Part shown: positions 1-9,142 of the stretch, piece by piece | Numbering within the stretch: position 1 is the first letter of the stretch | Layout of the letters: every line of letters begins with the position of its first letter | NCBI RefSeq assembly: GCF_026626745.1 | Contig: NZ_JAPNJW010000001.1 | Span: forward strand, 3,394,001-3,458,000 | DNA: 64,000 nt | Reading direction: 5' to 3' | Source of the DNA: Nannocystis sp. RBIL2 | Lineage (GTDB): Bacteria; Myxococcota_A; Polyangia; Nannocystales; Nannocystaceae | The notes under the pieces: generated by a model | What the model was told of the DNA's origin: nothing | The model's input: the letters and a program-made list of their open reading frames with translations, nothing else | Database searches by the model: none | Position numbers and translations under genes: made by a program

Positions 1-2
1 CC

Positions 3-536
3 TGCAACGCCGGCAGCCTCAACTACCTCAAGGCCAAGAGCGACGGCACCTGGGCCTGGCCGCCGATGGTGTTCGACAACCCTGTCGAGAAGGTCAAGGC
101 CTTCCTCGACGTCATGGCCGAGTGCGGCACGGCCCCCGAGTTCGAGTGCTTCGACCTCGGCATCGTCCGCTCCGTCGGCCTCTTCGTCGACGTCGGCCTC
201 GCCCGGCACCCGCACTACAACTTCGTCACTGGCGTCGCCTCCGGCATGCCGACCGACCCCGACCTCTTGCCGTTCCTGCTCAAGTACATCAAGCCGGGTT
301 CGCGCTGGGAGGTCACCGCCATCGGCCGCGAGGAGATCTGGGCCATCCATCGCCGCACCGCCGAACTCGGCGGCGACCTGCGGACCGGCCTCGAGGACAC
401 CTTCTACTTGCCGGACGGCAGCCGCGCCGACAGCAACGGCCGGCTCATCGAAGCCCTCGTCGCCAGCGCTCGCGAGGTCGGCCGCGAGATCGCCTCGCCC
501 GCCGAAGCTCGCCAGCGCATGCACCTCGCGGCCTGA
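3..536 (+). CDS. BKACE-family beta-keto acid cleavage enzyme (C-terminal part)
   Basis: The reading frame is open from the window edge, so the N-terminal part lies outside; about 177 residues are visible. Enzymes of this family (DUF849, founder 3-keto-5-aminohexanoate cleavage enzyme Kce) use a zinc ion to transfer an acetyl unit from a beta-keto acid to a CoA thioester. The visible segment holds CNAGSLNYLK and the RTGLEDTFYLPDG stretch; Arg, Glu and Asp of RxGLED match the substrate- and zinc-binding residues known for Kce. The next genes downstream on the same strand encode an acyl-CoA dehydrogenase and an acyl-CoA synthetase, which suits a CoA-dependent degradation pathway. The actual beta-keto acid substrate cannot be read from this fragment. 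Confidence 0.85.
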   Translation, partial: CNAGSLNYLKAKSDGTWAWPPMVFDNPVEKVKAFLDVMAECGTAPEFECFDLGIVRSVGLFVDVGLARHPHYNFVTGVASGMPTDPDLLPFLLKYIKPGSRWEVTAIGREEIWAIHRRTAELGGDLRTGLEDTFYLPDGSRADSNGRLIEALVASAREVGREIASPAEARQRMHLAA

Positions 537-696
537 GCCCGCGAGCTCGTCCTCGCCTCCCGACTCGACGCGCCGCGCGAGCGAAGCTCGCCGCGATCGT
601 CCGGGCCTCGCTCCTCGTGTATGCGAGCGCCACGAGTGACGCGGTCGCGATCGCCACGCCCGTCGCCGGTGCGGCCGTGATAAAGTCGGCCGCAAA

Positions 697-1833
697 ATGT
701 CCGTCCTCGACGACGCCGACCGCGAAGCCCTGCGCGGCACCCTGCGTGGATTCATCGAGCGCGAGGTCATGCCGCACATCGACGCCTGGGAGGAGGCCGG
801 CGGCTTCCCGCGCGAGCTCTACCGCCGCGCCGGCGAGCTCGGGATCCTCGGCCTCGGCTTCCCCGAGGAGCTCGGCGGCAGCCCGGGCGACAGCACCTCG
901 CTCGTCGTCCTGTGCGAGGAGTTCGCGCGCACCGGCGCCGGCGGCCTCATCGCCGGCCTGTTCTCGCACGGCATCGGCTTGCCGCCGATCTTGAACCTCG
1001 GCGACGACGCGCAGAAGCGGCGCTTCGTGCCCGACGTCCTCGCCGGCCACAAGGTCGCCGCGCTCGCGGTCACCGAGCCCTCCGGCGGCTCCGACGTCGC
1101 CAACCTCAAGACAGTCGCTCGCCGCGACGGCGACCACTACGTCGTCCACGGCAGCAAGACCTTCATCACCTCCGGCATGCAGGCCGACCTCGTCACCGTC
1201 GCGGTGCGCACCGGTCCAACGGGGCTCGGCGGCATCTCGCTGCTCGTCGTCGAGGCCGGCACCCCCGGCTTCACCCGCACCGCGCTGGACAAGAAGATGG
1301 GCTGGTGGTGCTCCGACACCGCCACCCTCTACTTCGACGATTGTCGGGTCCCGGCTGCCAACCTGCTCGGCGAGGAGAACCACGGCTTCCTCGGCATCAT
1401 GCAGAACTTCAACCGCGAGCGCCTGATGCTCGCGGCCATGGCCATCGCCTTCGCCCAGGTCTGCCTCGACGAGTCGATCGCCTACGCGCGCCAGCGCGAG
1501 ACCTTCGGCAAGCCGCTCGCCACTCGCCAGGTCATCCGCCACAAGCTCGTCGACATGGCCACGCGGATCCACCCCGTGCGCACCTGGCTGTATGCGCTCG
1601 CGCGGCGCATCGACGCCGGCGAGTGGCCGATCGCCGAGATCTGCATGCTCAAGAACGCCGCCACCCAGTGCGTCGAGTTCTGCGCCAAGGAGGGCGTGCA
1701 GATCTTCGGCGGCGCCGGCTTCATCCGCGGCAACAAGGTCGAGCGGATCTACCGCGAGACCAAGGTCCTCGCCATCGGCGGCGGCGCCGAGGAGATCATG
1801 AAGGACCTCGCCGCCAAGCAGATGGGCCTTTAG
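697..1833 (+). CDS. Acyl-CoA dehydrogenase, LCAD-like active site
   Basis: 378-residue FAD enzyme of the acyl-CoA dehydrogenase family, which introduces the alpha-beta double bond in acyl-CoA. Typical features are VTEPSGGSDVANLK (flavin/substrate loop), the helical C-terminal domain with YARQRETFGKPL, and GGAGFIRGNKVERIYRETK. At the usual catalytic-Glu position of the medium/short-chain enzymes (IYEGT) it has Gly (about residue 362), whereas a Glu in FNRERL (residue 241) sits where long-chain and isovaleryl-CoA dehydrogenases keep their base. It is therefore probably active with the alternative base; chain length or branched specificity is inference. It lies 160 bp after the BKACE gene and 31 bp before an acyl-CoA synthetase and may be co-transcribed with it. 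Confidence 0.93.
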   Translation: MSVLDDADREALRGTLRGFIEREVMPHIDAWEEAGGFPRELYRRAGELGILGLGFPEELGGSPGDSTSLVVLCEEFARTGAGGLIAGLFSHGIGLPPILNLGDDAQKRRFVPDVLAGHKVAALAVTEPSGGSDVANLKTVARRDGDHYVVHGSKTFITSGMQADLVTVAVRTGPTGLGGISLLVVEAGTPGFTRTALDKKMGWWCSDTATLYFDDCRVPAANLLGEENHGFLGIMQNFNRERLMLAAMAIAFAQVCLDESIAYARQRETFGKPLATRQVIRHKLVDMATRIHPVRTWLYALARRIDAGEWPIAEICMLKNAATQCVEFCAKEGVQIFGGAGFIRGNKVERIYRETKVLAIGGGAEEIMKDLAAKQMGL

Positions 1834-1864
1834 TAAAACCAAACACTCTCGCCAGGAGCACGCC

Positions 1865-3652
1865 GTGGCCGTCGACACCATCCCTGCCCGCTTCTTCGCC
1901 CGGGGCCAGGCCCACCCGAACAAACCGGCCTACTACGTGCGCAAGGACGGCGCCTGGCGGCCGACCACCTGGCGCGAATACAACGACCAGGTCCGCACGG
2001 CCGCGCGGGCGATGATCGGCCTCGGTCTGCAGCCCGGCCAGGGCGTCTGCATCCTCGCCTACAACCGCGCCGAGTGGGCCATCACCGCCTTCGCAGCCAT
2101 GGCCGCGGGCGGCGTCCCGGCCGGCATCTACACCACCTGCTCCGCCGGCGAGGTGCAGTACATCGTCCACCACGCCGAGGCCCCGCTGGTCGTCGTCGAG
2201 GACCGCGCCCAGTACGACAAGCTGGCCGCCCAGCGCGAGCAGCTGCCCGGCCTGCGTCACATCATCCTCATGCAGGGCGCGCCGGCCATCGACGACCCGC
2301 TCGTGCTGTCGTGGGAGCAGTTCCTCGCCCGCGCCGACGCCGTGCCCGAGGCCACCTTTACCGAGCGGCTGTCGGGCCTGCACGAGGACGACACCAGCAC
2401 GTACATCTACACCTCCGGCACGACCGGCCCGCCGAAGGCCGTCATGCTGTCGCACAAGAGCGTGCTGTGGACCACCGAGGTGCTCGTCCGCCTGGTCGAG
2501 AACAGCCCCGACGACCGCCTGCTGTCGTACTTGCCGCTGTCGCACATCGCCGAGCAGATGCTCTCGATGCACGGCCCCGCCTGCTGCGGCCACGCGATCT
2601 ACTGGGCCGAGGCGCTCGAGCGCGTGCCCGACAACCTCAAGGAGGTCCAGCCGACCGTCTTCTTCGGGGTGCCGCGGATCTGGGAGAAGTTCCACGCCGC
2701 GGTCGCAGCACGCCTGTCTCAAGTAACAGGTCCCAAGAAACAGCTGGTCACCTGGGCCGCCGACGTCGCCCGCCGCTACCACGCCCTCGCCACCCGCGGC
2801 CGCCCCGTCCCGCTGGCCCTGCGCGCCCAGTACCAGCTGGCCCGGCGCCTGGTCCTGACCAAGCTCAAGACCGCCCTCGGCCTCGGCAGCGCCCGCGCTT
2901 GCGTGTCCGGGGCCGCGCCGATCGCCGCTCACGTGCTCGAGTTCTTCACCGGCCTCGACGTGGTCGTCGCCGAGGTCTACGGCCAGAGCGAGGACTGCGG
3001 CCCGACCAGCCTCAACATCCCCGGCGCAACCAAGCTCGGCAGCGTCGGCCGCCCCATTCCTGGCCTCGAGGTCAGGCTCGGCGAAGACGGCGAGATCCTC
3101 GTGCGCGGCCCCAGCATCTTCAAGGGCTACTACAAGGACCCGGCCGCCACCGCCGAGGCGCTGCAGGACGGGTGGCTCCACTCGGGCGACCTCGGCGCCT
3201 TCGATCCCGACGGCTTCCTCTCGATCACCGGCCGCAAGAAGGAAATCATCATCACCGCCGGCGGCAAGAACATCGCCCCGAAGAACCTCGAGGCCGCGCT
3301 CAAGGAGAGCCCGCTGATCGAGGAGGCGGTCGTGATCGGCGATCGGCGCAAGTTCCTCAGCGCCTTGCTGGCGCTCGATCGCGCCGCCGCTGCCAAGTGG
3401 CTCGCCGGTCAGGGTCTGCCCGCCGACGAGCCGCTGCACGAGAACCCGGCGCTGGTGGCCGAGATCGGCAAGTGGGTCGAGAAGTCGGGCGAGCAGTTCG
3501 CCCGCGTCGAGCAGGTCCGCAAGTTCAAGCTGCTGCCGCGCAGCCTCAGCTCCGACCAGGGCGAGCTCACGCCCACCCTCAAGCTCAAGCGCAAGGTCAT
3601 CGAGAAGCAGTGGGCCCCGCTGATCGAGGCCATGTACGAGGGCGGCGAGTGA
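1865..3652 (+). CDS. Long-chain acyl-CoA synthetase (AMP-dependent)
   Basis: 595-residue AMP-binding enzyme that activates a fatty or aromatic acid to its acyl-CoA through an acyl-adenylate. The P-loop-like motif YIYTSGTTGPPKAVM is at about residues 180-194; the adenylate motif VYGQSEDCGPTS, the hinge region SGDLGAFDPDG and the LSITGRKKEIIITAGGKNI motif follow in order. The length and the segment between the core motifs fit the FadD15/bubblegum-like long-chain group rather than short acetyl-CoA synthetases. GTG at 1865 is chosen because AGGAG lies about 7 nt upstream. Positions 2712-2753 contain three units of the 14-bp repeat, read in frame as ordinary residues. It probably supplies the upstream acyl-CoA dehydrogenase. 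Confidence 0.93.
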   Translation: MAVDTIPARFFARGQAHPNKPAYYVRKDGAWRPTTWREYNDQVRTAARAMIGLGLQPGQGVCILAYNRAEWAITAFAAMAAGGVPAGIYTTCSAGEVQYIVHHAEAPLVVVEDRAQYDKLAAQREQLPGLRHIILMQGAPAIDDPLVLSWEQFLARADAVPEATFTERLSGLHEDDTSTYIYTSGTTGPPKAVMLSHKSVLWTTEVLVRLVENSPDDRLLSYLPLSHIAEQMLSMHGPACCGHAIYWAEALERVPDNLKEVQPTVFFGVPRIWEKFHAAVAARLSQVTGPKKQLVTWAADVARRYHALATRGRPVPLALRAQYQLARRLVLTKLKTALGLGSARACVSGAAPIAAHVLEFFTGLDVVVAEVYGQSEDCGPTSLNIPGATKLGSVGRPIPGLEVRLGEDGEILVRGPSIFKGYYKDPAATAEALQDGWLHSGDLGAFDPDGFLSITGRKKEIIITAGGKNIAPKNLEAALKESPLIEEAVVIGDRRKFLSALLALDRAAAAKWLAGQGLPADEPLHENPALVAEIGKWVEKSGEQFARVEQVRKFKLLPRSLSSDQGELTPTLKLKRKVIEKQWAPLIEAMYEGGE

Positions 3653-3658
3653 GCCGCC

Positions 3659-3680
3659 CGCCCGCCACCGCCGGCGGGCG
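3659..3680. terminator. Possible hairpin between convergent genes
   Basis: CGCCCGCC (3659-3666) and GGCGGGCG (3673-3680) form a perfect 8-bp stem with a 6-nt loop in the 38-bp gap between two convergent stop codons. No U-tract follows on either side, so termination efficiency is unclear. Confidence 0.35.
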
Positions 3681-3690
3681 CGGCTCGGGA

Positions 3691-5307
3691 TCAGGGCACC
3701 GTCACCAACACGCCCGCGCTCTCCACGTTGTGCTTGCCGGCGGCGCTGATCGCCCATGTCCCCGGGGACAGGTCGATGCTCGTCGCCTGCGCGGGGACGA
3801 TGCGGTCGATCATGAACTCCTGGCCCGACTGGGCGTACACCACCCACGCGCGCAGGCTGTCCGCGTCGGCGTGGGCGAGCGTCGCCTGGGAGCCCTCGAG
3901 CGTGACCGTGGGCGGCGCCGGGACCTCGTCGACGAGCGCCGCGATCGGCGGCGTCAGGGCGGGCGTGGCGTAGAACTCGGCCCGCAGCGCGTCGGTGACC
4001 CCGAGCAGGTTGTCCTGCAGCGGCGCGATCTGGAAGAAGATGTTGCCCTGCGAGCCCTGCTCCGCGTATTGCCGGCTGAGCAGGATCTCCTGCTTGAACT
4101 CGTCGAGCGACCACTTGTCCTCGGTGCCGAGCTTGCTGAGGTAGTTGCCGGCGAAGATGTAGCGCCCGCCCCCGGTGATGCTCGACCACCACTCGATCAG
4201 CTTGCCGTACGCCTGGGCCGCCTGGGTCGTCGGCCAGTACAGCTGCGGCGCCAGGTAATCGACCCATCCTTCTTGCATCCACAGCAGCGGGTCGGCGTAG
4301 AGGCCCTCGTATTGATCGAAGCCGTTGATGCCTTCGGGGATCCCGGGGCGATAGATGCCGAACGGGCTGATGCCATAGCGGACGTGCGGGGCGATGTCGG
4401 CGACGGTGTCGCCGACCGCCTGGACCATCGCGTTGACGTTGTCGCGCCGCCAGTCGGCGCGCGACAGCTGCCCCCCGCCGCCCTGATAGGCCTCCCAGGT
4501 CGTGTCGTCGGGGAAGTCGACCCCGTCGACCGGGTACGGGTAGAAGTAATCGTCGAAGTGGATCCCGTCGACGTCGTAGCGGGTCACCAGATCGGCGACG
4601 ACCGCCAGCAATAGGTCCTGCACCTCCTTGGCGCCCGGATCCATCCAAAGGAAGGTCGAGTACTCGTAGGCGTACTGGGGCAGCAGCGACGCGACGTGAT
4701 TGTCGGCCAGGGCGTGGTTGGCGTTGGCCTTCGCGCGGTACGGATTGAGCCAGGCGTGGACCTCGATGCCGCGGGCGTGGCCCTCGTCGATCAAGAATTG
4801 CAGCGGGTCGACCCCGGGATCCTCCCCTTGTTCGCCTGTGAGGTAACGACTCCACGGCTCCAGGTCCGACGAATAGACCGCGTCGCACTCCGGCCGGACC
4901 TGGAAGACCACGGTATTGAGGCCCGCGGCCTGCACGGTATCGAGGATCGCCAGCAGCTCGTCCTGCAGCGCCGCCGCGGACAGCCCGGTCGCGCTGGGGA
5001 AGTTGATGTTGGACACCGTCGCCACCCATACGGCCCGCAACTCGCGGGTATGGGCCACCGGGACCAATTGCTGCGGCTCGCCGCCAGTCGTGCCAGTGCT
5101 GCTGGTCTCGTCGCCGGTGGTCGGCTCGTTCGTGGTGGTCGTGCCGGTCGCTGGCACATCCGCCGTCGTCGCGGTGGTGGCCGGTGCATCGGTCGTGTCC
5201 GCGCTGGACGTCGAAGCTTCCGTGGTCGTGGCCGGGTCCTGGCCGCAGGCCGGCAGCGCCGACAACACGACCACAAACGACAATCCTGTCGGGCGAAACA
5301 GCGCCAT
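3691..5307 (-). CDS. GHL10-like (YddW-type) secreted glycosidase lipoprotein
   Basis: 538 residues. A signal peptide ends in the lipobox LPAC (Cys21), followed by a Thr/Ser/Ala-rich linker to about residue 78 and then a TIM-barrel domain of the glycosyl-hydrolase-like 10 / DUF187 family: HTRELRAVWVATVSN at its start, VVFQVRPECDAVY, HAWLNPYR, and the hallmark DGIHFDDYFYPYP near residue 250, followed by GISPFGIYRPG and YLAPQLYWP. Family members are thought to cleave peptidoglycan or other glycans at the cell surface. A short beta-rich domain, possibly Fn3-like, closes the protein (from about residue 445). It is probably anchored in the outer membrane. Substrate is not determinable from sequence. 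Confidence 0.88.
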   Translation of the reverse strand: MALFRPTGLSFVVVLSALPACGQDPATTTEASTSSADTTDAPATTATTADVPATGTTTTNEPTTGDETSSTGTTGGEPQQLVPVAHTRELRAVWVATVSNINFPSATGLSAAALQDELLAILDTVQAAGLNTVVFQVRPECDAVYSSDLEPWSRYLTGEQGEDPGVDPLQFLIDEGHARGIEVHAWLNPYRAKANANHALADNHVASLLPQYAYEYSTFLWMDPGAKEVQDLLLAVVADLVTRYDVDGIHFDDYFYPYPVDGVDFPDDTTWEAYQGGGGQLSRADWRRDNVNAMVQAVGDTVADIAPHVRYGISPFGIYRPGIPEGINGFDQYEGLYADPLLWMQEGWVDYLAPQLYWPTTQAAQAYGKLIEWWSSITGGGRYIFAGNYLSKLGTEDKWSLDEFKQEILLSRQYAEQGSQGNIFFQIAPLQDNLLGVTDALRAEFYATPALTPPIAALVDEVPAPPTVTLEGSQATLAHADADSLRAWVVYAQSGQEFMIDRIVPAQATSIDLSPGTWAISAAGKHNVESAGVLVTVP

Positions 5308-5449
5308 GTCTTCCTATAACACGACCACGCAGACCCGGGGATTTCCAACCATCAGGGGCCGGGCGCCCGGCCGCAAATGTGGGCGAACGCGCTTGCGTAC
5401 GCTGTCACAATTCTCCCCCTGGACCCCTGGCTTGAGTAGGATGCCGCGC

Positions 5450-5965
5450 ATGCGCAACCCCTCTCGCATCTTCTCGGCCGTCGCGGCCCTCGGCTTCATG
5501 GCCTCCCTGAGCGCTTGCCAGGTGAAGCCCGGCGAATACCGGATCTACAAGATCACGTCCCTGCCCGTGCAGGAGGGCGCCGACTGCGGCACGAACCCCG
5601 ATCTGCGTGACTCCACCACGTTCTTCACCGCGGGCACGCTCCAGATCTTCGCCACAGACGCCGACGATTTCTTCCTCGAGTACGGGGAAGACGTGCTGAT
5701 CGGCTCGCGCTCGGGCACGGATTACACGTTCGAGGGCGACGACGTCCAGGTCGATGACCCGGGCGAGAACACCACCACCACCACCACGCGGTCGCTCGAC
5801 GTCGCCATCTCGATCAAGGGTTACAAGATCACCGGCGACTTCGTCCTGTTCACCTCGCAGTCCTGCGGCGGCGACTGTGACGGGTTCCCGTCCTACCAGT
5901 GCACGGTCACCGGCTCGTTCTTCGGCGCCGAGATCAAGGACGTCGAGCTCGAGCGCGGCGTCTGA
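5450..5965 (+). CDS. Small lipoprotein of unknown function
   Basis: 171 residues, unrecognised. The start at 5450 is preferred over the in-frame ATG at 5441 because AGTAGG lies 9 nt before it. The signal sequence ends in the lipobox LSAC. The mature part is acidic, with a run of six Thr (ENTTTTTTRS) in the middle and several Cys (QSCGGDCDG, YQCTVTG), and looks beta-rich. It is transcribed divergently from the GHL10 lipoprotein across 142 bp and ends only 9 bp from the convergent UbiD-type gene, so the two transcripts must overlap. Periplasmic or surface location is inferred from the lipobox. Confidence 0.75.
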   Translation: MRNPSRIFSAVAALGFMASLSACQVKPGEYRIYKITSLPVQEGADCGTNPDLRDSTTFFTAGTLQIFATDADDFFLEYGEDVLIGSRSGTDYTFEGDDVQVDDPGENTTTTTTRSLDVAISIKGYKITGDFVLFTSQSCGGDCDGFPSYQCTVTGSFFGAEIKDVELERGV

Positions 5966-5974
5966 GCGCCCCCC

Positions 5975-7810
5975 TCACAACAGCCCGTGCAGCGGCCCGC
6001 CCGGGGCCGCCCACTCGCGGACTCGGCGGGTCACCGCCGGGTCCTCGATCAATTGCGGGGCGTGATGCGGCTTGCGGCGCGCGTCGATCACCAGCGCGCC
6101 CTCGCAGCCCCAGTGCTTGTGGACCGTGCGCGCGCCGACCCCCTCGATGTCGACCGCCGGGTTCATGCGGGTGAAGGTCGCCCACAGGAAGTTATTGGTG
6201 GTGCGCGCCGCGAACTCGCTGTCGTCGACCAGCACCACCAGCGGGAAGCGATTGATCGCGTCCTCCGGCGTCAGCGCGGCGCAGAATCGCTGCAGTGCGC
6301 CGTCGCCGGCCACGGTGCACGCCGGGCTCGTCACCGCCAGCACCCCCGGCATGCACACGCGCGGGTCGGAGAAGCCCGGCGGCAGCCGCAGGTCGGCCGG
6401 CACCTCGACCGGCAGCGGACGCCGCGGCGCGCCGACGGCCGCGATCACCACCTTGCTGCCGACGTTGAGCCCGCCGCCCGAGTAGTCGAGCGTGTCGATG
6501 GTCGTCTCGGTGTGGAAGTGCAGGTCGCGGCGCCAGTCGACGCGCTCCAGGACATGTCCGAAGAAACCTGTCACATCGTGCAGGTCGAGGTTCGGCGCGT
6601 CGTCGGCCGCGGCGATCATCAGCACCTTGGCCAGCGACATCTGGCCCTGGCCGAGGATCGCGCTGGCCTGCGTCAGCAGCTCGGCGGGCCGGTCGCGCGG
6701 CGCGTAGGGCGTGTAGCGCTCGCTGCCGAGGGCCAGCAGCAGCGGGTGGACCCCGGCCGCGTCGACGGCGTGGACGGCGTGCACCCCGGGGATCACCGCC
6801 GGGATCGCCGGCCCCGTGATCTCGTGGATGATCGCGCCGAACTGGGTGTCCTCCTGCGGTGGCCGCCCGACCACCGTGAACGGCCAGATCGCGTCGGCGC
6901 GCGCGTACACCTTCTCGACGCGCAGCACCGGGAAGTCGTGCGCCAGGCTGTAGTAGCCGAGGTGGTCGCCGAACGGCCCCTCGGGCAGGCGCAGCTCGGG
7001 GTCGACCGTGCCGCAGATGACGAAGTCGGCCTCGCCGGCGAACGGCAGCGCACCTGGCCTTTGGACCATCCGCACCCGCCGCCCCGCCAGCGCCCCGGCG
7101 AACGCCAGCTCCGGCAGCCCCTCGGGCAGGGGCATCACCGCCGCCAGCGTCAGCGCCGGCGGGCCGCCGACGAAGATGTTGACGCGCAGCGGCTCGCCCT
7201 TGCGGATCGCCGCCGCGTGGTGGACCCCGATCCCGCGGTGGATCTGGTAGTGCAGCCCGATCTGGCGGTCCTGCGCGTAGCTGCCCCCGCCGAGCTGCGC
7301 GCGGTACATCCCGAGGTTGCTCTTCATCCACCCGGGCCGCTCGGGGTCCTCGCTGTAGACCTGCGGCAGGGTGATGAACGGCCCGCCGTCGAGCGGCCAG
7401 GACACCAGCTGCGGCAGGTCGGAGATCCGGATCTCCCGCGCCATGACCGGGCCGGAGCCGACGAACTTCGGCCGCGCGTGCCAGGCCGTGCGCACGAGGC
7501 CCGCGTAGCGCCACGGCCGGCGCATCACCGCCCCCGGGTCGCCGCGCAGGGCCACCAATTGCTTCACGCGGGCCAGCGTGTCGCGGAACAAAAACCGCGT
7601 GCGCTCGGCCGTCCCGAACAGGTTCGAGACCATCGGGAAGGCGCTGCCCTTGACCCGCGGGAACAGCAGCGCCGGGCCGCCGGCCTCGAAGACGCGGCGC
7701 TGGATCTCCGCCGCCTCGAGGTGCGGGTCGACCTCGACGTCGACGCGCGCGAGGTGGCCGTGCCGCTCGAGGTCGGCCACGCACTCGCGCAGCGATCGGT
7801 ACGCGCTCAT
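5975..7810 (-). CDS. UbiD-family prenylated-FMN decarboxylase
   Basis: 611 residues, full family length. UbiD enzymes (de)carboxylate aromatic or alpha,beta-unsaturated acids with prenylated FMN. The family start YRSLRECVADLERHG, the core EGPFGDHLGYYS (about residues 270-281, metal/cofactor acidic residues), VGRPPQEDTQFG and DDSEFAARTTNNFLW are all present. No UbiX-type flavin prenyltransferase is visible in the window, so cofactor supply must come from elsewhere. Whether it acts in quinone biosynthesis or in aromatic acid metabolism is open; the neighbouring genes (lipoproteins) do not help. Codons around 6552-6579 and 7052-7065 coincide with 14-bp repeat units. Start ATG at 7810, with an Arg/Glu-rich amphipathic N-terminus typical of the family. 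Confidence 0.9.
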   Translation of the reverse strand: MSAYRSLRECVADLERHGHLARVDVEVDPHLEAAEIQRRVFEAGGPALLFPRVKGSAFPMVSNLFGTAERTRFLFRDTLARVKQLVALRGDPGAVMRRPWRYAGLVRTAWHARPKFVGSGPVMAREIRISDLPQLVSWPLDGGPFITLPQVYSEDPERPGWMKSNLGMYRAQLGGGSYAQDRQIGLHYQIHRGIGVHHAAAIRKGEPLRVNIFVGGPPALTLAAVMPLPEGLPELAFAGALAGRRVRMVQRPGALPFAGEADFVICGTVDPELRLPEGPFGDHLGYYSLAHDFPVLRVEKVYARADAIWPFTVVGRPPQEDTQFGAIIHEITGPAIPAVIPGVHAVHAVDAAGVHPLLLALGSERYTPYAPRDRPAELLTQASAILGQGQMSLAKVLMIAAADDAPNLDLHDVTGFFGHVLERVDWRRDLHFHTETTIDTLDYSGGGLNVGSKVVIAAVGAPRRPLPVEVPADLRLPPGFSDPRVCMPGVLAVTSPACTVAGDGALQRFCAALTPEDAINRFPLVVLVDDSEFAARTTNNFLWATFTRMNPAVDIEGVGARTVHKHWGCEGALVIDARRKPHHAPQLIEDPAVTRRVREWAAPGGPLHGLL

Positions 7811-7834
7811 CTCGCCGGCTTGGCAAAGAGCCGC

Positions 7835-7865
7835 GGCGCCTGGCCTTCAGGACAGGCGCCACGGC
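7835..7865. repeat. 14-bp repeat pair forming a hairpin
   Basis: Two units of the 14-bp family (7838-7851, 7852-7865). GGCGCCTG (7835-7842) and CAGGCGCC (7853-7860) form a perfect 8-bp stem around a 10-nt loop, in the 62-bp gap between two minus-strand genes. It could act as an attenuator or as a transcript-end structure for the upstream lipoprotein gene. Confidence 0.6.
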
Positions 7866-7872
7866 GCTCGGA

Positions 7873-8799
7873 TCACATGCAGACCGAGCCGACCAGCGCG
7901 CCCATGTCGAGGTCGACGGCCGGGTCGCTGCACATCTGGCCCATCGGGCAGTCGGCATCTTCGTTGCACTCGCCGCAGACGCCGAGCTTCAGCAGGCCCA
8001 TGACGCTGGCCTCGCCGCAGAAGCCCGACTTGCAGGCCTTGTTGCCGGCCGGGTTGCCGCCGTCGTCCTCGAGCGAGCAGCCGAAATTGTTCTCCACCGA
8101 GCCGTCGGCGAGGCAGTCGAGCTGGCCCTTGAAGTTGGGCACGTCGTAGGTCGGCGTGCAGTTGGCCAGCGCCGGGTCGGTGCAGTCGGCGTTGTCCTTG
8201 CACTGGCCGCAGGTGGCGACGGTGATGATGCCGGGGACCTCGAGCAGGGTGCCGCAGATGCCGAACTCGGCATCGGCGCAGACCGCGTCGGTCTGGCAGC
8301 CCTCGCCGGGGCCGCCCATGTTGCAGGTGGCGCCGACGCCGGCGATCGGGTTGGGCACGGAGCAGCCGCCGGGCGAGCAGTCGGCGTCTTCGAGGCACTC
8401 GCCGCAGAAGCCGCCGAGGGCCGGGACGACGAAGCACTTCTCGGTGTCGCAGCCGCAGCCGGACGAGTCGGTGCAGGGGCTGTTGACCGGCTGGTCCTCG
8501 GGGTCGTTGCAGAGCGAGCCGGTGGTGACCGTGGTTTCGGTCGTGGTGGTCGTCGTCGGGTTGTCCGGGGTGGTCGTGCCGGTCTCGGAGTCGGTGCCCG
8601 TGCCGGCGGTCGGCTCGGTCGTCGTCGTCGGGGTGTTGGTCGTCGTCGAGTCGCCCATCGTGGCGTCGGTCGTCGTCGGCGCCGTGGTGGCGCTGTCGCT
8701 GGCCGTGGCCGAGTCGCCCCTGTCGTCGCCGCAGGCGACGGTGGTCAAGGAAAGCGCCAGCGCGCTGGCGAAGAAGAAGCGCAGGTTGGTACAGGTCAT
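7873..8799 (-). CDS. Cys-rich lipoprotein with Thr-rich linker
   Basis: 308 residues. Signal peptide with lipobox TVAC (Cys23), then about 70 residues made largely of Thr, Ser, Pro and acidic residues, then a Cys-rich region with repeated CxxCxxDADC-like units (CGECLEDADCSPGG, CGQCKDNADCTD, CGECNEDADCPMG). These resemble the disulfide-rich modules common on myxobacterial surface lipoproteins. Ligand and role are unknown. A similar architecture recurs at 19361-21037 and 60828-62258, which suggests a family of surface-exposed or spore-coat-like proteins. It lies upstream of the UbiD gene on the same strand but is unlikely to be functionally linked. Confidence 0.85.
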   Translation of the reverse strand: MTCTNLRFFFASALALSLTTVACGDDRGDSATASDSATTAPTTTDATMGDSTTTNTPTTTTEPTAGTGTDSETGTTTPDNPTTTTTTETTVTTGSLCNDPEDQPVNSPCTDSSGCGCDTEKCFVVPALGGFCGECLEDADCSPGGCSVPNPIAGVGATCNMGGPGEGCQTDAVCADAEFGICGTLLEVPGIITVATCGQCKDNADCTDPALANCTPTYDVPNFKGQLDCLADGSVENNFGCSLEDDGGNPAGNKACKSGFCGEASVMGLLKLGVCGECNEDADCPMGQMCSDPAVDLDMGALVGSVCM

Positions 8800-9142
8800 C
8801 GCGGTCTCCGTGGGGTGCGTCCCCCGACTCTTAGGATCAGGCTCGAACAGGGCTTGAGAGAACCAGGGTTTGGCCCCCGCAGGGGCCGTGGGAGCGAGAA
8901 TCAGGGCCAGGGGCCCCGAGCTGGAACCAGGGTTTCAGCCGGTGGTACAGGGCCCGGGCCCTGGCGCGGCATGAAGCGATCGTCACGAAACGGGGCCCTG
9001 GCGGCCCCACTCGGGGATCTTCGCCTTACTACTCTGCTCCTCCATGCCGGCGCAAGTCCCCGCCGAAAGCACCCGCGAACCGCGCAATCCCGGCGCATTC
9101 GGGCGCGAACAGCAGCATGTTCTCGAGCTAGAGTCGGGAGTG
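8800..9142. other. Intergenic region between divergent genes
   Basis: 343 bp without a credible gene. It contains a perfect 16-bp palindrome CAGGGCCCGGGCCCTG (8948-8963) and two copies of GAACCAGGGTTT (near 8860 and 8922). It must carry the promoters of the divergent lipoprotein and beta-ureidopropionase genes, but no clear -35/-10 pair was recognised. The palindrome is a candidate operator. Confidence 0.5.

Noticed and set aside
1796..5029. Very long antisense open frame opposite the acyl-CoA synthetase
   Set aside because: High-GC codon bias keeps antisense frames open; the translation is Arg/Gly/Ala-rich without any domain.
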